Source: Desarmillaria ectypa | Lineage: Eukaryota; Basidiomycota; Agaricomycetes; Agaricales; Physalacriaceae | Direction of reading: 5' to 3' | DNA: 64,000 nt | NCBI GenBank assembly: GCA_030407005.1 | Contig: JAUDYN010000008.1 | Location: forward strand, 2,542,001 to 2,606,000 | Part shown: in pieces, positions 1 through 11,429 of the stretch | How positions within the stretch are numbered: the stretch's first letter is position 1 | Layout of the letters: every line of letters begins with the position of its first letter | The notes under the pieces: model-generated | Databases searched by the model: none | What the model saw: the letters and a program-made list of their open reading frames with translations, nothing else | What the model was told of the DNA's origin: nothing | Made by a program: the position numbers and the translations under genes

Positions 1-1629
1 GGCACGGCCGATCGCGTCTGCGTATGCTCTGCCTTCCAGCCTTCTTCCCTCACCTCCTTTTGCAGTGGCTCCTCTGGCTCCGTCGTTCTTCCTTGTTTTT
101 TCCTCCTCTTTTTTTTTCTTATTTTAGATCGCATTGTTAGCTTTGTGGAGCCTTCTATTGATTATCTATGCTAAAGGGACTCATGAATAAGCTAATGGTC
201 CTCCGTCTCAATCGCGAACGTCGGATTTGGTTTTTATTCTGCTCCCCTACGTGTGAACACATCCACGTGCTGCTGGAGCGTTAGGTTACGATATGCTAGG
301 AGCCTTATCTATAGGCTGGCATTCTGCCGCACTGGCCTTTGTTCCCTCTGTCATTAGGGTGTCTTCTTCTGACGCTCATGCATTCATGTATCAGAAAGTC
401 TACCTATATGGTCCTGCGCGTAACGGAGCCTAGACCAAGGCACCAATAACAAAGGGCAGACGTATTTCATTGAGATGGGAATCATGTTCGCGCCGCCCCC
501 ACTTCAGGTCGTTTCATCTCCAACCTGGGGCTTGATTAATGATTACCGCAGATTACCGCTCAGCGTCTTGAATCATGGGATCAAATGGGCTTCCGTCCCC
601 GCATCTGTGACTTGTGAAAACCTTCCACTCGGAGAGCCCTCGAAGCATACTTGTTTCTCGCATGAATGCATGCGCAACAAACGTACCTGACGTCACGTAA
701 CCAACTGTTATTAAGTCATTTCTCTGTACCTGTCTCCAGACTGTCGTCTTATTGCGGAGAAGACGTCTATACTCGTCCTTCCGCCCGCTTTTTCACATGT
801 CTAAAGAGTGTTTCCAGGGTGAAATAAAAGGTACTGAAAGGAATACCTTCAAACGATCAACGTTCGAAGTTCTTCCTTTGGCTTTTGTAAGTGGCGAACC
901 TGACCCGAAGAACAACTTGTTTCTCTGACGGTACCTATCTGGCAGAATCATCTGGTCAGAAAGATCCTGGGGTTCTGCTCGAGTGCAGGGAATAATGCAC
1001 GGTATGTCTGAACCGCACCATACCGTTACTCGTCGGTCTTCCACCACTCTAGGCCCATCCACAAGGTGAATTCGAGATCCCTATCGACTCCGGAGCGGGA
1101 GGAAGACCTCACAGCTCGATTTCATTTTATTGTACACAAAGCTGCGCCCATCTGAGAGCAATACAGACTTAGGCTGGGTCCGCCATCCTTATATTTCCGA
1201 GCTACTGCATGGCGACAGTGTGTGAATTTCCATGTTCGTTTGCTTGGGCATCAAAGAAATCCTTGTTAAGCATCACGGAAGTCCTCGTGACCTATTCTGC
1301 GCTGAGCACTGATTGGGCGGTTGCCACTTATTATGAATTTATAGTGGTGCAATGGTACCCCGCCACTGGTGCCAACCGCAGAACAACTCTAATTGGCCCT
1401 ACACTGAAGGGCGCAAAACCACACTACAAGCCCGTTACTGTGCTACACACCACATGCCGACCACCAGAAGAAACTAAAGTTATGAAGGAGGGACTAGGAC
1501 ACTTGGTAAAGGTACGTCCATTGTCTCTTATTCTAACTATTTGTGGTGGTTAATAAAATGTAGAGTCACACAAAAAACCTGGCCCTAGCCAGGTGACATT
1601 AGTATGATATGCTTCCTCATCTAAAGTAG
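1..1629. other. intergenic, no recognised gene
   Basis: Short open frames occur on both strands, the longest a 114-codon frame at 1209-1553 (+). None resembles a known family, and none can be joined to a neighbour by a good GT..AG intron. The first 120 bases are pyrimidine-rich, like a fungal promoter or 3' region, but the gene they would belong to is outside the window. Confidence 0.5.
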
Positions 1630-1712
1630 GCATTAATGGGGTAGTGGTAACCTGGGTCGTTGCCATATTGTGCATCTTCGACCCGCCGGGGGTTCAATTC
1701 CCCCTTAATGCA
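1630..1712 (+). tRNA. tRNA-Gly (anticodon GCC) with a 12-nt intron
   Basis: A complete cloverleaf can be drawn. The acceptor arms GCATTAA and TTAATGC pair perfectly. The D arm is GGG-TAGTGGTAA-CCT and the anticodon stem is GGTCG/CGACC. The T arm is GGGGG-TTCAATT-CCCCC, followed by discriminator A at 1712. The loop reads T-T-G-C-C-A, then 12 extra bases (1666-1677), then T. This puts an intron directly after position 37, the normal place for nuclear tRNA introns. Removing it leaves 71 nt, the usual size for tRNA-Gly. The anticodon GCC is at 1662-1664. The D loop (A box) and T loop (B box) match internal Pol III promoter consensus. No CCA is encoded, as expected in a eukaryote. Confidence 0.93.
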
Positions 1713-1735
1713 GGTCCAGATAATTCGGAATAGCA

Positions 1736-1740
1736 TTTTT
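1736..1740 (+). terminator. RNA polymerase III terminator (T5)
   Basis: A run of five T residues lies 24 nt past the end of the tRNA-Gly gene, the expected stop signal for Pol III. Confidence 0.7.
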
Positions 1741-2696
1741 CTCCCTAATCAAGAAATCTTCTCTTGAGCTGAGGCAGGCTCCGCGCCATCATGGTGGCTA
1801 AGTTTTAAGTTTTCCCCTAGACAATTGGAAACTCCAACAATGATAATTTCGTCGTTGGTCCCCCATTGACTGACACCTACTGTCAAGACTGGACGATAGA
1901 AAGTTGAAAGTTTTGTGCGTGGAGCCAACGTTCATTATTATATTATCGCGACGGTGTGCTATTCTGAACCAGACTTCGCCCCTGACATCATTTCGAATCT
2001 ACACTCTGTTTCCGACCTCAAGGATCAGCCCATTCAACTTCGATAAAAATTTCCGGTCTTTAACCGGCCCGATACCGGACTTGACAATCTGCACCGTCCC
2101 TTAAGTATGTCGGCGTCCATCTATCTGTCTTACGTCGATGATCGTGATCACGTCGCGTTGTGCATGTCGAATGTCCATTCTCTAACTAAGTTCAGGGAGG
2201 ATAAATTTGTGATAGTAAGTTTTTGGTGATTACAATGTCGTTGTCCATTCCAAATTCCAGACTTGAGAAACTACAGACGTAATCGACTGCGTAAATAATC
2301 CGTGAATGCGTATACGTACAATTGGCTGTGATAATCCATGATGGTTTCGAATCTATCGGGGAAATCAAACCAAGTTAGTTCGCTCGGAATGTATGGGAAG
2401 CATAAGGGACTCGCCTTCGTTGCTGCATTATTACAGCCGTGTAGATTATCTACACCTATGTTTTGCGAACCACAGGTCAGAGCGGCACAATTAGTTATTA
2501 GTAGTATGAGTATTGCATATGAATGAGTATCTGAATCGGAAAGCGATGTCTGTTGCAGGCGGCGGCATAGTGAGAACGCATACGACAGCGGGGACACTAG
2601 GATAGCATGGAGGATAAATGAAGGGAACGACGAATGCATATCCAGTATCGACAGAGGGAAAAGGGGGTCAGACACGACCATCTGGACAAGTCACAT
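1741..2696. other. intergenic, no recognised gene
   Basis: Only short overlapping frames on both strands (for example 2271-2681, minus), with no recognisable motif. Part of this stretch may be 3' flank of the minus-strand NTF2-like gene that ends at 2697. Confidence 0.45.
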
Positions 2697-3239
2697 CTAC
2701 AGTTGAGGATCATCAGCGCAAATACTACCATGGTCACCACGTAGTAAACTCACCCAGATATCAAACCGTTTCTTCCTTCGCGAACAACTCATATCTGGCG
2801 GGCCGGGATCCACAGCCCGCATAACACACGTCGAGGGGCTCGACGTCGTGAGCATAACGAAGGATATCACTTTGAGATTATCATCAAAGTCGATGGTACA
2901 CTCAAAGTCCTCCCTCCACCCCTTCCGACTCGACCTCCACGTCCAATGCACGCTCCCGAGGAGAATGACGCGCCTAGCGTGCACCGAGATCCTCATGGAG
3001 TGCTTTTCCATCGCAGAGCGCTCATAATGGGTCGCCAGCAGATCAAAGTACGATCGAACGGCGTTGAGCCCCGTGAATCGATAGGCATCGGGGGTTTTAC
3101 AGTCTGCGAACGAATGCTGTATGGTGACCGTATGGTGCTGGGAAAAATGTGCCAAGAGGCGTATAGACGTGGAGTTATTGGCGATGTCGGAGAAAAGATT
3201 GTCTGCGACGACTGTGAGGTCTGATACAGAAAGTGACAT
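2697..3239 (-). CDS. NTF2-like / SnoaL-like domain protein
   Basis: A single-exon frame of 180 codons starting at an ATG. The core (about residues 1-130) looks like a compact alpha+beta NTF2/SnoaL fold of a type common in basidiomycetes. An N-terminal helical stretch is followed by a FTGLNAVRSYFDLLATHY segment. A Trp-rich strand (VHWTWRSSRKGWREDF) and an acidic hairpin (CTIDFDDNLKVISF) come next. Such proteins form cone-shaped dimers that bind or convert small molecules; substrate and activity cannot be read from the sequence. The conserved part ends near TCVMRAVDPG; the last 45 residues are basic and unlike the core, so the true 3' end could differ if a final intron was missed. A TATA-like box lies about 45 bp upstream. 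The family call rests on remembered patterns, without a database search. Confidence 0.62.
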   Translation of the reverse strand: MSLSVSDLTVVADNLFSDIANNSTSIRLLAHFSQHHTVTIQHSFADCKTPDAYRFTGLNAVRSYFDLLATHYERSAMEKHSMRISVHARRVILLGSVHWTWRSSRKGWREDFECTIDFDDNLKVISFVMLTTSSPSTCVMRAVDPGPPDMSCSRRKKRFDIWVSLLRGDHGSICADDPQL

Positions 3240-3283
3240 TGTGGGAGGGAAGGACTTGAACGTTTAGCCAAGGCAAGTAGGAT

Positions 3284-3291
3284 CCTATATA
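3284..3291 (-). promoter_or_regulatory. TATA-like box of the NTF2-like gene
   Basis: On the minus strand this reads TATATAGG and sits about 45-52 bp before the ATG at 3239, a normal fungal TATA-to-start spacing. The same bases read TATATAAA on the plus strand, but no plus-strand gene follows. Confidence 0.5.
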
Positions 3292-3294
3292 AAT

Positions 3295-6200
3295 CATTGG
3301 ACCTCGGGCAGACGGGCAGATATTTTTGGTATGGCCGTAGAAGGGTTCCAGGTTCGCAGGGACTTGGCGCCGGCTGGTCGCAGTCGAGTGAGTAAAAAAA
3401 ACATAATACGGGCATGTTTACGGACTTGCTTCACTCGCATCATTGGTACTTTGGTACGCCGTCCAAGGTGTAAGAAGTTAATATGATATTTGACGCTCAC
3501 GTCAGTCGAAAATCCGGCACGTTCATGCGGTCCTACCACGGATAGCAGCCGACAGCTTCGGATTAGCGGTCGGCTATTCGTGAACACTGGCAAGTCCTTT
3601 TTATTAAGCAAAACTACTCGAGAAGATACAGGTAAGAATCAGCACGAGATAGCTTTAGTACCTGATGATATCTTTGTACCGGGGGATATGAAGGGTATTT
3701 TTGACTTCCAGTGTACTGCAGAGATTTCTGACAGTAATTGTGCCACAGATTTTCAGGGTATAGGACGAAAACAGCAAGCTTATTCCGGGTGCAGAACGCT
3801 GGGCCGCGATTTCAAAATCCACATGGCGGTTAACGAGATCAGTGTACGCCAGTGAGTTCCGAAATGACTCAGTTCCAGCTAAATTTTTTGACCTGGACGT
3901 TAGCAAGACAGCTTGCAAATCAGCTCGGGCATCGGTCATGGTCCACTGTGCTTGAAGTATTAGTACGTGCCCGGCCTAACATTGGGGAGGGATCAATTCA
4001 GCGCCTCCGAGACCGATAGATAACCTTCCGATCCAAACACAGCACCAGGGTCAGGTTCCGCGACAGTTCCTTGTGGCGTGATCCTTGTGGATCTCTTCTA
4101 AAAAGAATGCTGCCTAGCCGTTGCCGTTTAGTGCGCTTCCGGGTGAAGGATAAATGCAGACTGGAGAAAAAACCGCGATCGTAAGCGACAACAAATGAAA
4201 AGGCATGGGTCCATATTTGCTTCAGCCTGCTGTTTCAATTTCGCTATACCTTTTGCGCGACAATCCAACGATCTCAGTGAACCAAGTGAGTGTCGACACA
4301 AAGGCATTGTGCGTCTTCCAATCGTGTTTCGCGGCACCAAAAGGTACCAATTTCACCATGCACAAAATTGTTGGGGCTGTGGCGGTGGTTCCGCGGTGCC
4401 TTTAAGAAGACGACCCCATTCAATCGGATAAGTTGTTGCCTGCCAGTGAGTAATTTCGGCAGTTTTTGTATCGACAGATTAACATAACAGGTCATTTTCA
4501 TGCGAGCCTCAGATGCTATGTACTACGAAGGTGCATCCACCTGTCACGGACGCCAGAAATCTCAAATAAATGTGCAGGCGGGACATTAGCCTGTCGTTAA
4601 CATGAACCTATGGCTTTGGGCGGTGTTGCTTTGCCTGCTGGAGTGTTAGTGAAAGTCAAAATCAAGAATCGAGGGTGGTGCCTTAGGGTGGCACGTCAGA
4701 ATACAGCAACATCTCGACGCTTTCGAGCGCGGCTTCGTTTATGATGAATAATTTGACACCCTAGCATCAGAGAAAAGGCCTGCGGAATCAGAACGCACAC
4801 CACGTTCTGGTGTCAGGATCATCAAGGGGTCGAGTCAGAACCACGGATCTGTTCGTATAAGTCTCGAGTCCGAAGATAAGAGTAAATCTCCGTTGTTCCT
4901 TCCGGTCGCTAAAACGCGAAGTCTAGAGGCTGGGAATTAGATGGATCAGGAGCATATATGTTCGAAAGATCAGGTACAAGTGGCGTCGCTTGTCTATCAT
5001 AAATCGAAATCGTACGCAACGCCTGAACCTATGCAAATATTCGGATCACAAGGTCAGTGATTCAGAAGCCGTGCGCCTGTGTTTTGAATTGTCACCGAAA
5101 GGATGAATTGTATCGACGGAAACTGCCAGGAATACCGTTATGTGGCGTAGAAGCTAAAAGTCCCTTGTCATACAGACTATTGATTCCCTAGGATGGTACG
5201 GATAGTGCAAGGTCCGAAGAATATGAGCAAGAACAAATAATTGAGTCGATAGTGAAGACATGTACCAAAAATATGGAGGTTGCATGATTCCGAATTCCTG
5301 GACAGTATGGAAGATGTCCATGAAAATCTAGGTGTGGCCAGCTCTTAGCAACGAAAATTAAAAAGTATTGGCCAAATCCAAAAAAACCCTGGAGTTCGGT
5401 TCACCCTAAGGATATGGACCACTCATCGCGCTTAAATTGTAATCACTGGGAGACGAAGATGGGTAAATAGCGCGCCACGACTGGAACTCGACTCGAAACC
5501 TGTCCTTGGTGATCGTATATGATGGGCTAGATTGACGTGAGTGCATGTATTTTACCGGCGCAGTCCTTGAGGTCGGACCAACAATCCGGTATATGCCCAG
5601 CAGAGACTTTTGCACGGCCCATTCGCCGGACCGCTGAAGCTCAAAATATAAAACCGAAAAGCATACCAAGTCCTTGGCGCTCTCGGGTGAGTATTTCTTC
5701 CCAAAGATTGATGGATAGCGGCAAGCGCGAAGATCAACCCGTAAGGAATGTGCTTGGACGAATATGATTGGGCCATCGCGTACGAGATATTCACAGAACG
5801 GTACAAGACACCGTCCTGACCAGCATGAAAAAATGTCAGTTCGATTACGACATCAGGGTACATAAACTTACCCGATCGAGACCTGTAAAACGCTCATTTG
5901 CAGCATTGAATTATGTCTTTATTTAATCTATACAGGCAATTCGCTCAACAGGAGCCCTGAACATGCACCGACGCGCGCCTAGAGGATTTGAATTGAAGTA
6001 AAGCGACGCTGAAAAAAAGTTGTCAGGAGTCAAACTGAAAATGGCGAGATGAACGTACTTCAAACGTACTTTTAATATCTGACAGACCGGCTGAACGCCA
6101 AATCCTCGGATATTAGTGCTCACTGGGAGTTCTGCTTTAATGCAACTGTCAAATAACGATGCTATCTTCGGCATTATTGACTCCGTTGCTGAGTTAGTAC

Positions 6201-9149
6201 GGGGACAATCGATGTTGAGAAAGGGACGAGCAGCAAATACATCGACCCTTTGGAAAACAACAGTCCTTCGTGTATTTGCTATCTGATAGCCCAAAGCCTC
6301 TGACCAGTTTTTATCGTCTCGATTGATACCTGCCACATCCTAGTGAAACAGAATGATGCAAAAACCAATGAAGCGAGCATAAACCTTATAATTTGACTAC
6401 CGTGATGCATACGCGAATCGTCAACTTATCTTTCACCTATTCTTGGATCGATCATCAAGCTACCAATAGAGTTAAGTCGACCCCTCGGTCCCGGATTCCC
6501 TAATATTGCCCAGAGCTATGGCCGTGCATCGCATCGGCAATACGCCCCTTTGGATTCGTGCGTCGCTAAAAAAGCGCGTCAAGAAGACTTAAAATGTCGC
6601 AGAAGCACGACACGCATACCAAAGATCTAGATGCGCAAAATATCGCGGCTATATGGACATCAAATTTGCGGCGCAGTTTACAGGTTCAGCGCAACCATGA
6701 TCGGGTTGGCAGATTATAGTCGAACCTAAAACAAATGACCTTCTTCAATCAAGACAACGTCCTTCGAGTTGAATTATTAAACAATCACGCCCGACTTGTC
6801 GATTCTCATTAGATGTTGCCTGATTTTTTTTCAAAGACGCTGCAGCCAAACAGGACTGCTTCGTACCACATCCGCCTGGGATACAGCTGCATTCTTTCCT
6901 ACTGAACATGCATCCGCGATGTATCAGCAAGAGGATAAGTGTCATGATGCCAAAAATGTCTTACTAACTGCGGAACTCGCGTATGTGCACGAGCATGCCA
7001 TTCACCACTGGCTTGGCGTGAAGCCAGTTTTCTGGGATAGTACCAGCAGGAAGGCATTGCCCCAGCGCTGCTACATATGACCAAAGGAGAAATGAGGATC
7101 GGCCATGCAAGAGCACCGTAGCCGAAGGTAACGCCTAGAAAAGACTGAGCAGCCTTGAAAAAAAGCACCAGCGTTCAGTGAAAAGCATAGTCTTGCTTTG
7201 GGAAGCTTGCGAACGGCGACGAGCCTTGTTCATGGATGGCGATGCATGAGACGACAGGAAACAAGTGTGCTATTATTTCCCGAATTGCCTCAGCACTAAT
7301 AATGTGTCAGCGGTCGTCACATTGCCCCAAACCCTCCGTGTAGAATTTAGAGGCTTTTCTAGCGATCTGGTGCAGTTCCATGACGCAGATCATGATGTAC
7401 AGGAGGATGCCACCAATGTTTCCTTGTGCAATCGGTGTTCCTAGAGTAAGTCCCTCGTGGCAATACCTCAGCCCTCAATTTCAAAGCTATAAGTCAAGAT
7501 GACACAGCTCACCGCTTTCAAGCTTTGAAGTATTAATAGCTGATTTGAATAGCAAGTATTCATTAGTGTTCGAGCGGAGTCCCCTTCAGCTCCTCAGAGC
7601 TTCAAACTTCACGTCTTCAGCCAGACAGTCAATGATCGGTTGGTCCGAACAGCCTTTTCTGCTTCATGGCAGTAGCACTAAGACAACAAAAGACGGCAAC
7701 GAAGGGCTAAGGCGTTAGATGGGTATCGGTTAACGTCTCTTTGCATCAAGAGTCGAGAGTTGAGATGACAGGTAAACGATGACCGAAATTTTCAGGTTGG
7801 CGTCAGGCCGTCGGTTCGGACCAATCGGACCGACCTCCAAGAAAAAATTTACTCCCGACTCAGGTTGGTGGCATGTGCAGCTAAGCACGGACTCCGTCTT
7901 TGATTGAAAATACACAAGGAAGCACCAAGTCCCATCGGCCCACTAACGAGCGTCATTCTGCCCGTTTAGATGACGGCTGCTACTAATGAACGACAATGAG
8001 TATCTCTTAATCCCGCTTCACTTTTTGGCAGTCCGAGGGTAAGGCGGTCTGAGATATCCTCGTTTAGAGCATTCAATTATAGTGGCGCTTCGTGGCAGCC
8101 ACGCGGACACTCAGGAAAGATCTATGGGGATCATTGAAATCTGACATTACAAGAAATGGACGTACATTTACTCTGTCCGAGCCCGAGGCAAACAGCGGGC
8201 CTAACGACGAGAAGAAAAAAATCAGACTAGGCGTAACTCGAACCCATGCTTCATCAATATAGCTTAAGCTGGAAGGGGACAGGGAAGGAAATTACGAAGA
8301 GGTCCCGCATGGGAGATACCGGCCGTCTGCATGTGCTGCAAAACTCTCGCCTGCACTCAGGTATATCAGTAGGGATTTCGTATGGTAGCACGCTTTGAAA
8401 CAGTACAGGTCTAGAAAGGTCCGAAAAGGTATACTATGAGGAGTGAAAGTCAATCCAGTCCCGGTTTCCCCCTCTGCCGCTATTGATGAAACACGAAATT
8501 GATAGTACACATGGGTGCCAACGGCCATACGTATACTTGTTGCTGATATCAAGCCTTCGCGACCATAAGAGGCAGAGAAGCAGGAAAGGAACTGATATCC
8601 TTGGGTCCAGAGCAATAAAGAGCTAAGAGTTGTGATAAAAGACACGAGATTGACAAGCGCAGCCGGTATCTACCAGCAAACCCGTCCCTGCGAAGACCTG
8701 CGGGACATTGAAAGAGCGAGAAACCGGGTAGGCCATGAAACACGAGCAAGGATATTGGTAACCAAACAGAGATATCATGTGTTCACGAAAAAGATGGTAA
8801 AGATGTATATAAAAGGGAGAGCAGTTGTTGAGTGGAGTGGGATTTCCTGCGTGTTGCCTAAAAAGGACCATCAAAGTTCCTTGTTGGGATCCAGAGCTTG
8901 GGATCTAGCCATCAGATTGCTGTTTCTCAAGAACAATATTGAACTCCGGAGGCTATTATGATTCGAGTCCCATGGCACCCACTCTTTTCTTTCATGCGTC
9001 TGCTACTTCAGGACCCGGGGCCGTTTATCAGGTTTCTGGTCAAAGGTTCACGTTTTTTGTCTTGCTTGCACGCCCCTCACACTCGTTTTATCGTCGCTCG
9101 TTTTTCTCGTCTCTCATAGGGTCTCTTTGTGTCCCTCAACTCTTATAAT
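3295..9149. other. gene-poor, probably decayed region with cryptic splice-like signals
   Basis: Almost 6 kb without a frame I can assign. Two stretches look like worn coding DNA on the minus strand. Between about 6336 and 5406 the bases carry fungal intron signals: GTACGT with CTGAC and TTTTTTTCAG near 6070-6010, and GTAAGT..CTGAC..GGTCAG, a 56-nt intron near 5870-5817, with short open stretches between. No family was recognised. Between 7168 and 6899 a hydrophobic stretch (FLGVTFGYGALAWP) is open for only 89 codons. Around 8290-8870 (minus) several short frames overlap. The 5' part of the SH3 gene's mRNA and its pyrimidine-rich promoter lie near 9040-9149. Confidence 0.45.
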
Positions 9150-11042
9150 ATGCATACCGCGGCAAGGCCCACCCATATACGAAAAACTCATCGTGCCATT
9201 CCTACTTATTCGCTCGAAGAACGCGCGCCAGCTTTGATTAATCTTCCGGTATCCCTCCCTGACATACCCATTATAAGCCCTATCGTAACCCTGCTCATTG
9301 CTGGAATCAACCAGCAGGCGGGGACGTCAACAGTGACTATAGCCACGACCGTATCCAACTTAGTCGCCAGCCCGACTGAAAGCAGTGACTCTGCCTCAAA
9401 CGATTCAAGCTCTGGAAATTCGTATAGTTCTGGAAGCACCGACTCTGGTTCAGGCAGTTCGAATAGCTCAGGATCCAGCTCTGAAAGCTCAGATAGCTCA
9501 GGGAGCACCATCTCAGTGACCAATGTCGATGTCATCTCGGACAATACCGGGAGCGGGAGCTCTGGAAATTTTGGCGGTGTGAGCGAGGTTAGTTTGGCAA
9601 GTTCTGGTGGGAGCTTTGCAAGTACTGGGAGTGCAATTGCTGGAAGTGGGAGCAAAAGTAGGACCAAGATTGACGCAACGGTGTCCGGGAGTCTAACTGG
9701 CGCGGCTTCCGTCGTTTCTTTCACTAGCGATGGTTCTCCGGTAAACACGTTCATCCTTTCCTCAAGTGCTATACCGTCGTCCGGAACCGGTAGTATCGAA
9801 GGTACCGACTTGCCTTCTTCTACCCGTTCTTCCGGGAATGTCACCCCGAGCGAGACGACGGCCAGCACGAGGGCGAATTCGAAGAGCGGCCCTTCTGCTA
9901 CCGACATGGCGACGAACATCCAGGAGCTTTCGGCCAGCGCCGTTGGATCGCAGCTTACTCCCAATTTGAACATACTTTCTGGCAACCCGACTGCTAGAAG
10001 TACAGCGTCTGGTGCCTCTACCGATACCGTCAACGGAGGAACAGATGGCACAAACGGAAGTGGTGGAAGTTCTTCCAATGGTAATGGCACAAACGGAGGT
10101 GGTGGTCTTCCTACTGGCGCCACTGTAGCCATTTCTTTAATCGTTCCTGCCATATTCGCTGCCTCTCTCCTACTCTTTATCCGACAGCACCTTCGAGCGA
10201 AGCGGAACAAACGCAACAAATGGTGGTTTTCCAACATGAAGTCACGGGAGGACGATACCAGGGTTTCTAGGAGTGGTGCAGAAACCGCTGCTGGGGCACG
10301 CTCAATTAGGAGCAGCTTTGGTACACCATATGAGTATAACACAACGCCGACACCATCCTTCGATATTCCAGTGCCTGCTCTCCCGCCTATGGCAGAAATT
10401 CGCCGCAACCAGAGTCCTGAGCTACCGATGCACAATGTGCCAGTTGGACACCAGTCACCTCCTCTTCTGGTCAACGTCGATGATCTCCCACAATCCGACG
10501 CGCGTAGTGTCTCGCTATACAGCACCCGCAGCACATCTAGCGAACTGTACCGTCAGTACCTCATCTTGGGTACCAACGACAGAGAACCAGCGACCCCCAT
10601 GTCCGTTCGCCCGTCCATGTTCGTGTTTCCCAATCCACCTAAAGACTCCAGCAGCGAGGCGACACCAAAGAGGGATAGCGGTGTTCTGGGCTTCAGCCAT
10701 GAAGCAAACCCCTTCGTCGATCCCACTGCTTCCCTTGATCGTCCACCGTCGCCCGTTCCATTCTCGGATGTTGGGATTATCCGTCGACCATTCGATTCAA
10801 CTCTTCTCGATGAGATCTCCGTATATATAGGAGATCGCGTTCACGTAGTGAAGGTCTTTGGTGATGGATGGGCCTTGGTGGAGAAGATTCCGGCTGATTC
10901 GCCGTCTGACAAAGGAAAGCAGGTGCTTCCGCAAGCTGGATTGATTCCTATTGATTGTCTCAGAGAGGCATGGCAGCCCCTTCCGGCATTTTTGGCGGAC
11001 AAGGGAGTAAGCAGCTATTCGGAGACCGGTGTTGCTCTTTGA
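9150..11042 (+). CDS. single-pass membrane protein with Ser/Gly-rich ectodomain and C-terminal SH3 domain (Fus1-like layout)
   Basis: An uninterrupted frame of 630 residues from the first ATG; the open frame begins seven codons earlier but has no ATG there. Residues about 60-320 are extremely rich in Ser, Gly, Thr and Asn, as in heavily O-mannosylated ectodomains. Residues about 323-346 form one strong membrane helix (ATVAISLIVPAIFAASLLLF), followed at once by a basic stop-transfer RQHLRAKRNKRNK. The cytoplasmic tail is low complexity with Pro-rich patches, then an SH3 domain at about 548-615. It shows FDSTLLDEISVYIGD (the ALYDY/acidic region), DGWALVEK (the conserved Trp) and GLIPIDCL (the G.vP..Y strand). 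Yeast Fus1 has this order and scaffolds cell-fusion signalling, so a role in fusion, polarity or cell-wall sensing is inferred. A long antisense frame here is a by-product of Ser codon repeats. Confidence 0.85.
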   Translation: MHTAARPTHIRKTHRAIPTYSLEERAPALINLPVSLPDIPIISPIVTLLIAGINQQAGTSTVTIATTVSNLVASPTESSDSASNDSSSGNSYSSGSTDSGSGSSNSSGSSSESSDSSGSTISVTNVDVISDNTGSGSSGNFGGVSEVSLASSGGSFASTGSAIAGSGSKSRTKIDATVSGSLTGAASVVSFTSDGSPVNTFILSSSAIPSSGTGSIEGTDLPSSTRSSGNVTPSETTASTRANSKSGPSATDMATNIQELSASAVGSQLTPNLNILSGNPTARSTASGASTDTVNGGTDGTNGSGGSSSNGNGTNGGGGLPTGATVAISLIVPAIFAASLLLFIRQHLRAKRNKRNKWWFSNMKSREDDTRVSRSGAETAAGARSIRSSFGTPYEYNTTPTPSFDIPVPALPPMAEIRRNQSPELPMHNVPVGHQSPPLLVNVDDLPQSDARSVSLYSTRSTSSELYRQYLILGTNDREPATPMSVRPSMFVFPNPPKDSSSEATPKRDSGVLGFSHEANPFVDPTASLDRPPSPVPFSDVGIIRRPFDSTLLDEISVYIGDRVHVVKVFGDGWALVEKIPADSPSDKGKQVLPQAGLIPIDCLREAWQPLPAFLADKGVSSYSETGVAL

Positions 11043-11429
11043 TCACCATTGTTTAGTGAGTGTTTTCGCGTTGTGTCAAAATGTGCGCTGACACCGCTCT
11101 TGACAGATTATTATATAATTCAGGTGTTCTGCCTATTTACACGGCTCATTGGTCATTTGTGTTGTTGATTATACCGTTTGTTGAATACCCTTCCTCTTCA
11201 ACCGTACATCCTTCCTTTCGATCTGTTCGATATCACTCATTCACGTTTATGTTATACTGCCTAGGTTCTGAGGTTGCATTTATGACTTTGTTTGGCAAGT
11301 CTGTATGTACCACGGCTGCTTCATTATTGTTCTAGGTATGTAAATTTACAGCTATATCCCATAAATCTGAAGGTCAATCTTGTTCAGTCACAAAATGTTA
11401 GTAATATTGCAAGGAATGGGCTATTATGA

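Noticed and set aside
1209..1553. 114-codon ATG frame near the tRNA
   Set aside because: No recognised motif, no splice partners, and composition like the surrounding non-coding sequence.
6899..7168. Possible UbiA-type prenyltransferase piece (FLGVTFGYGALAWP)
   Set aside because: The string recalls a UbiA helix, but the Asp-rich metal-binding motifs are absent on both sides and the frame is only 89 codons with no joinable exons.
9206..10534. 442-codon antisense frame inside the SH3 membrane protein gene
   Set aside because: It mirrors the Ser/Gly codon repeats of the sense strand, has a composition dominated by Leu/Pro/Glu, and shows no domain; the sense frame carries a clear membrane helix and SH3 domain.
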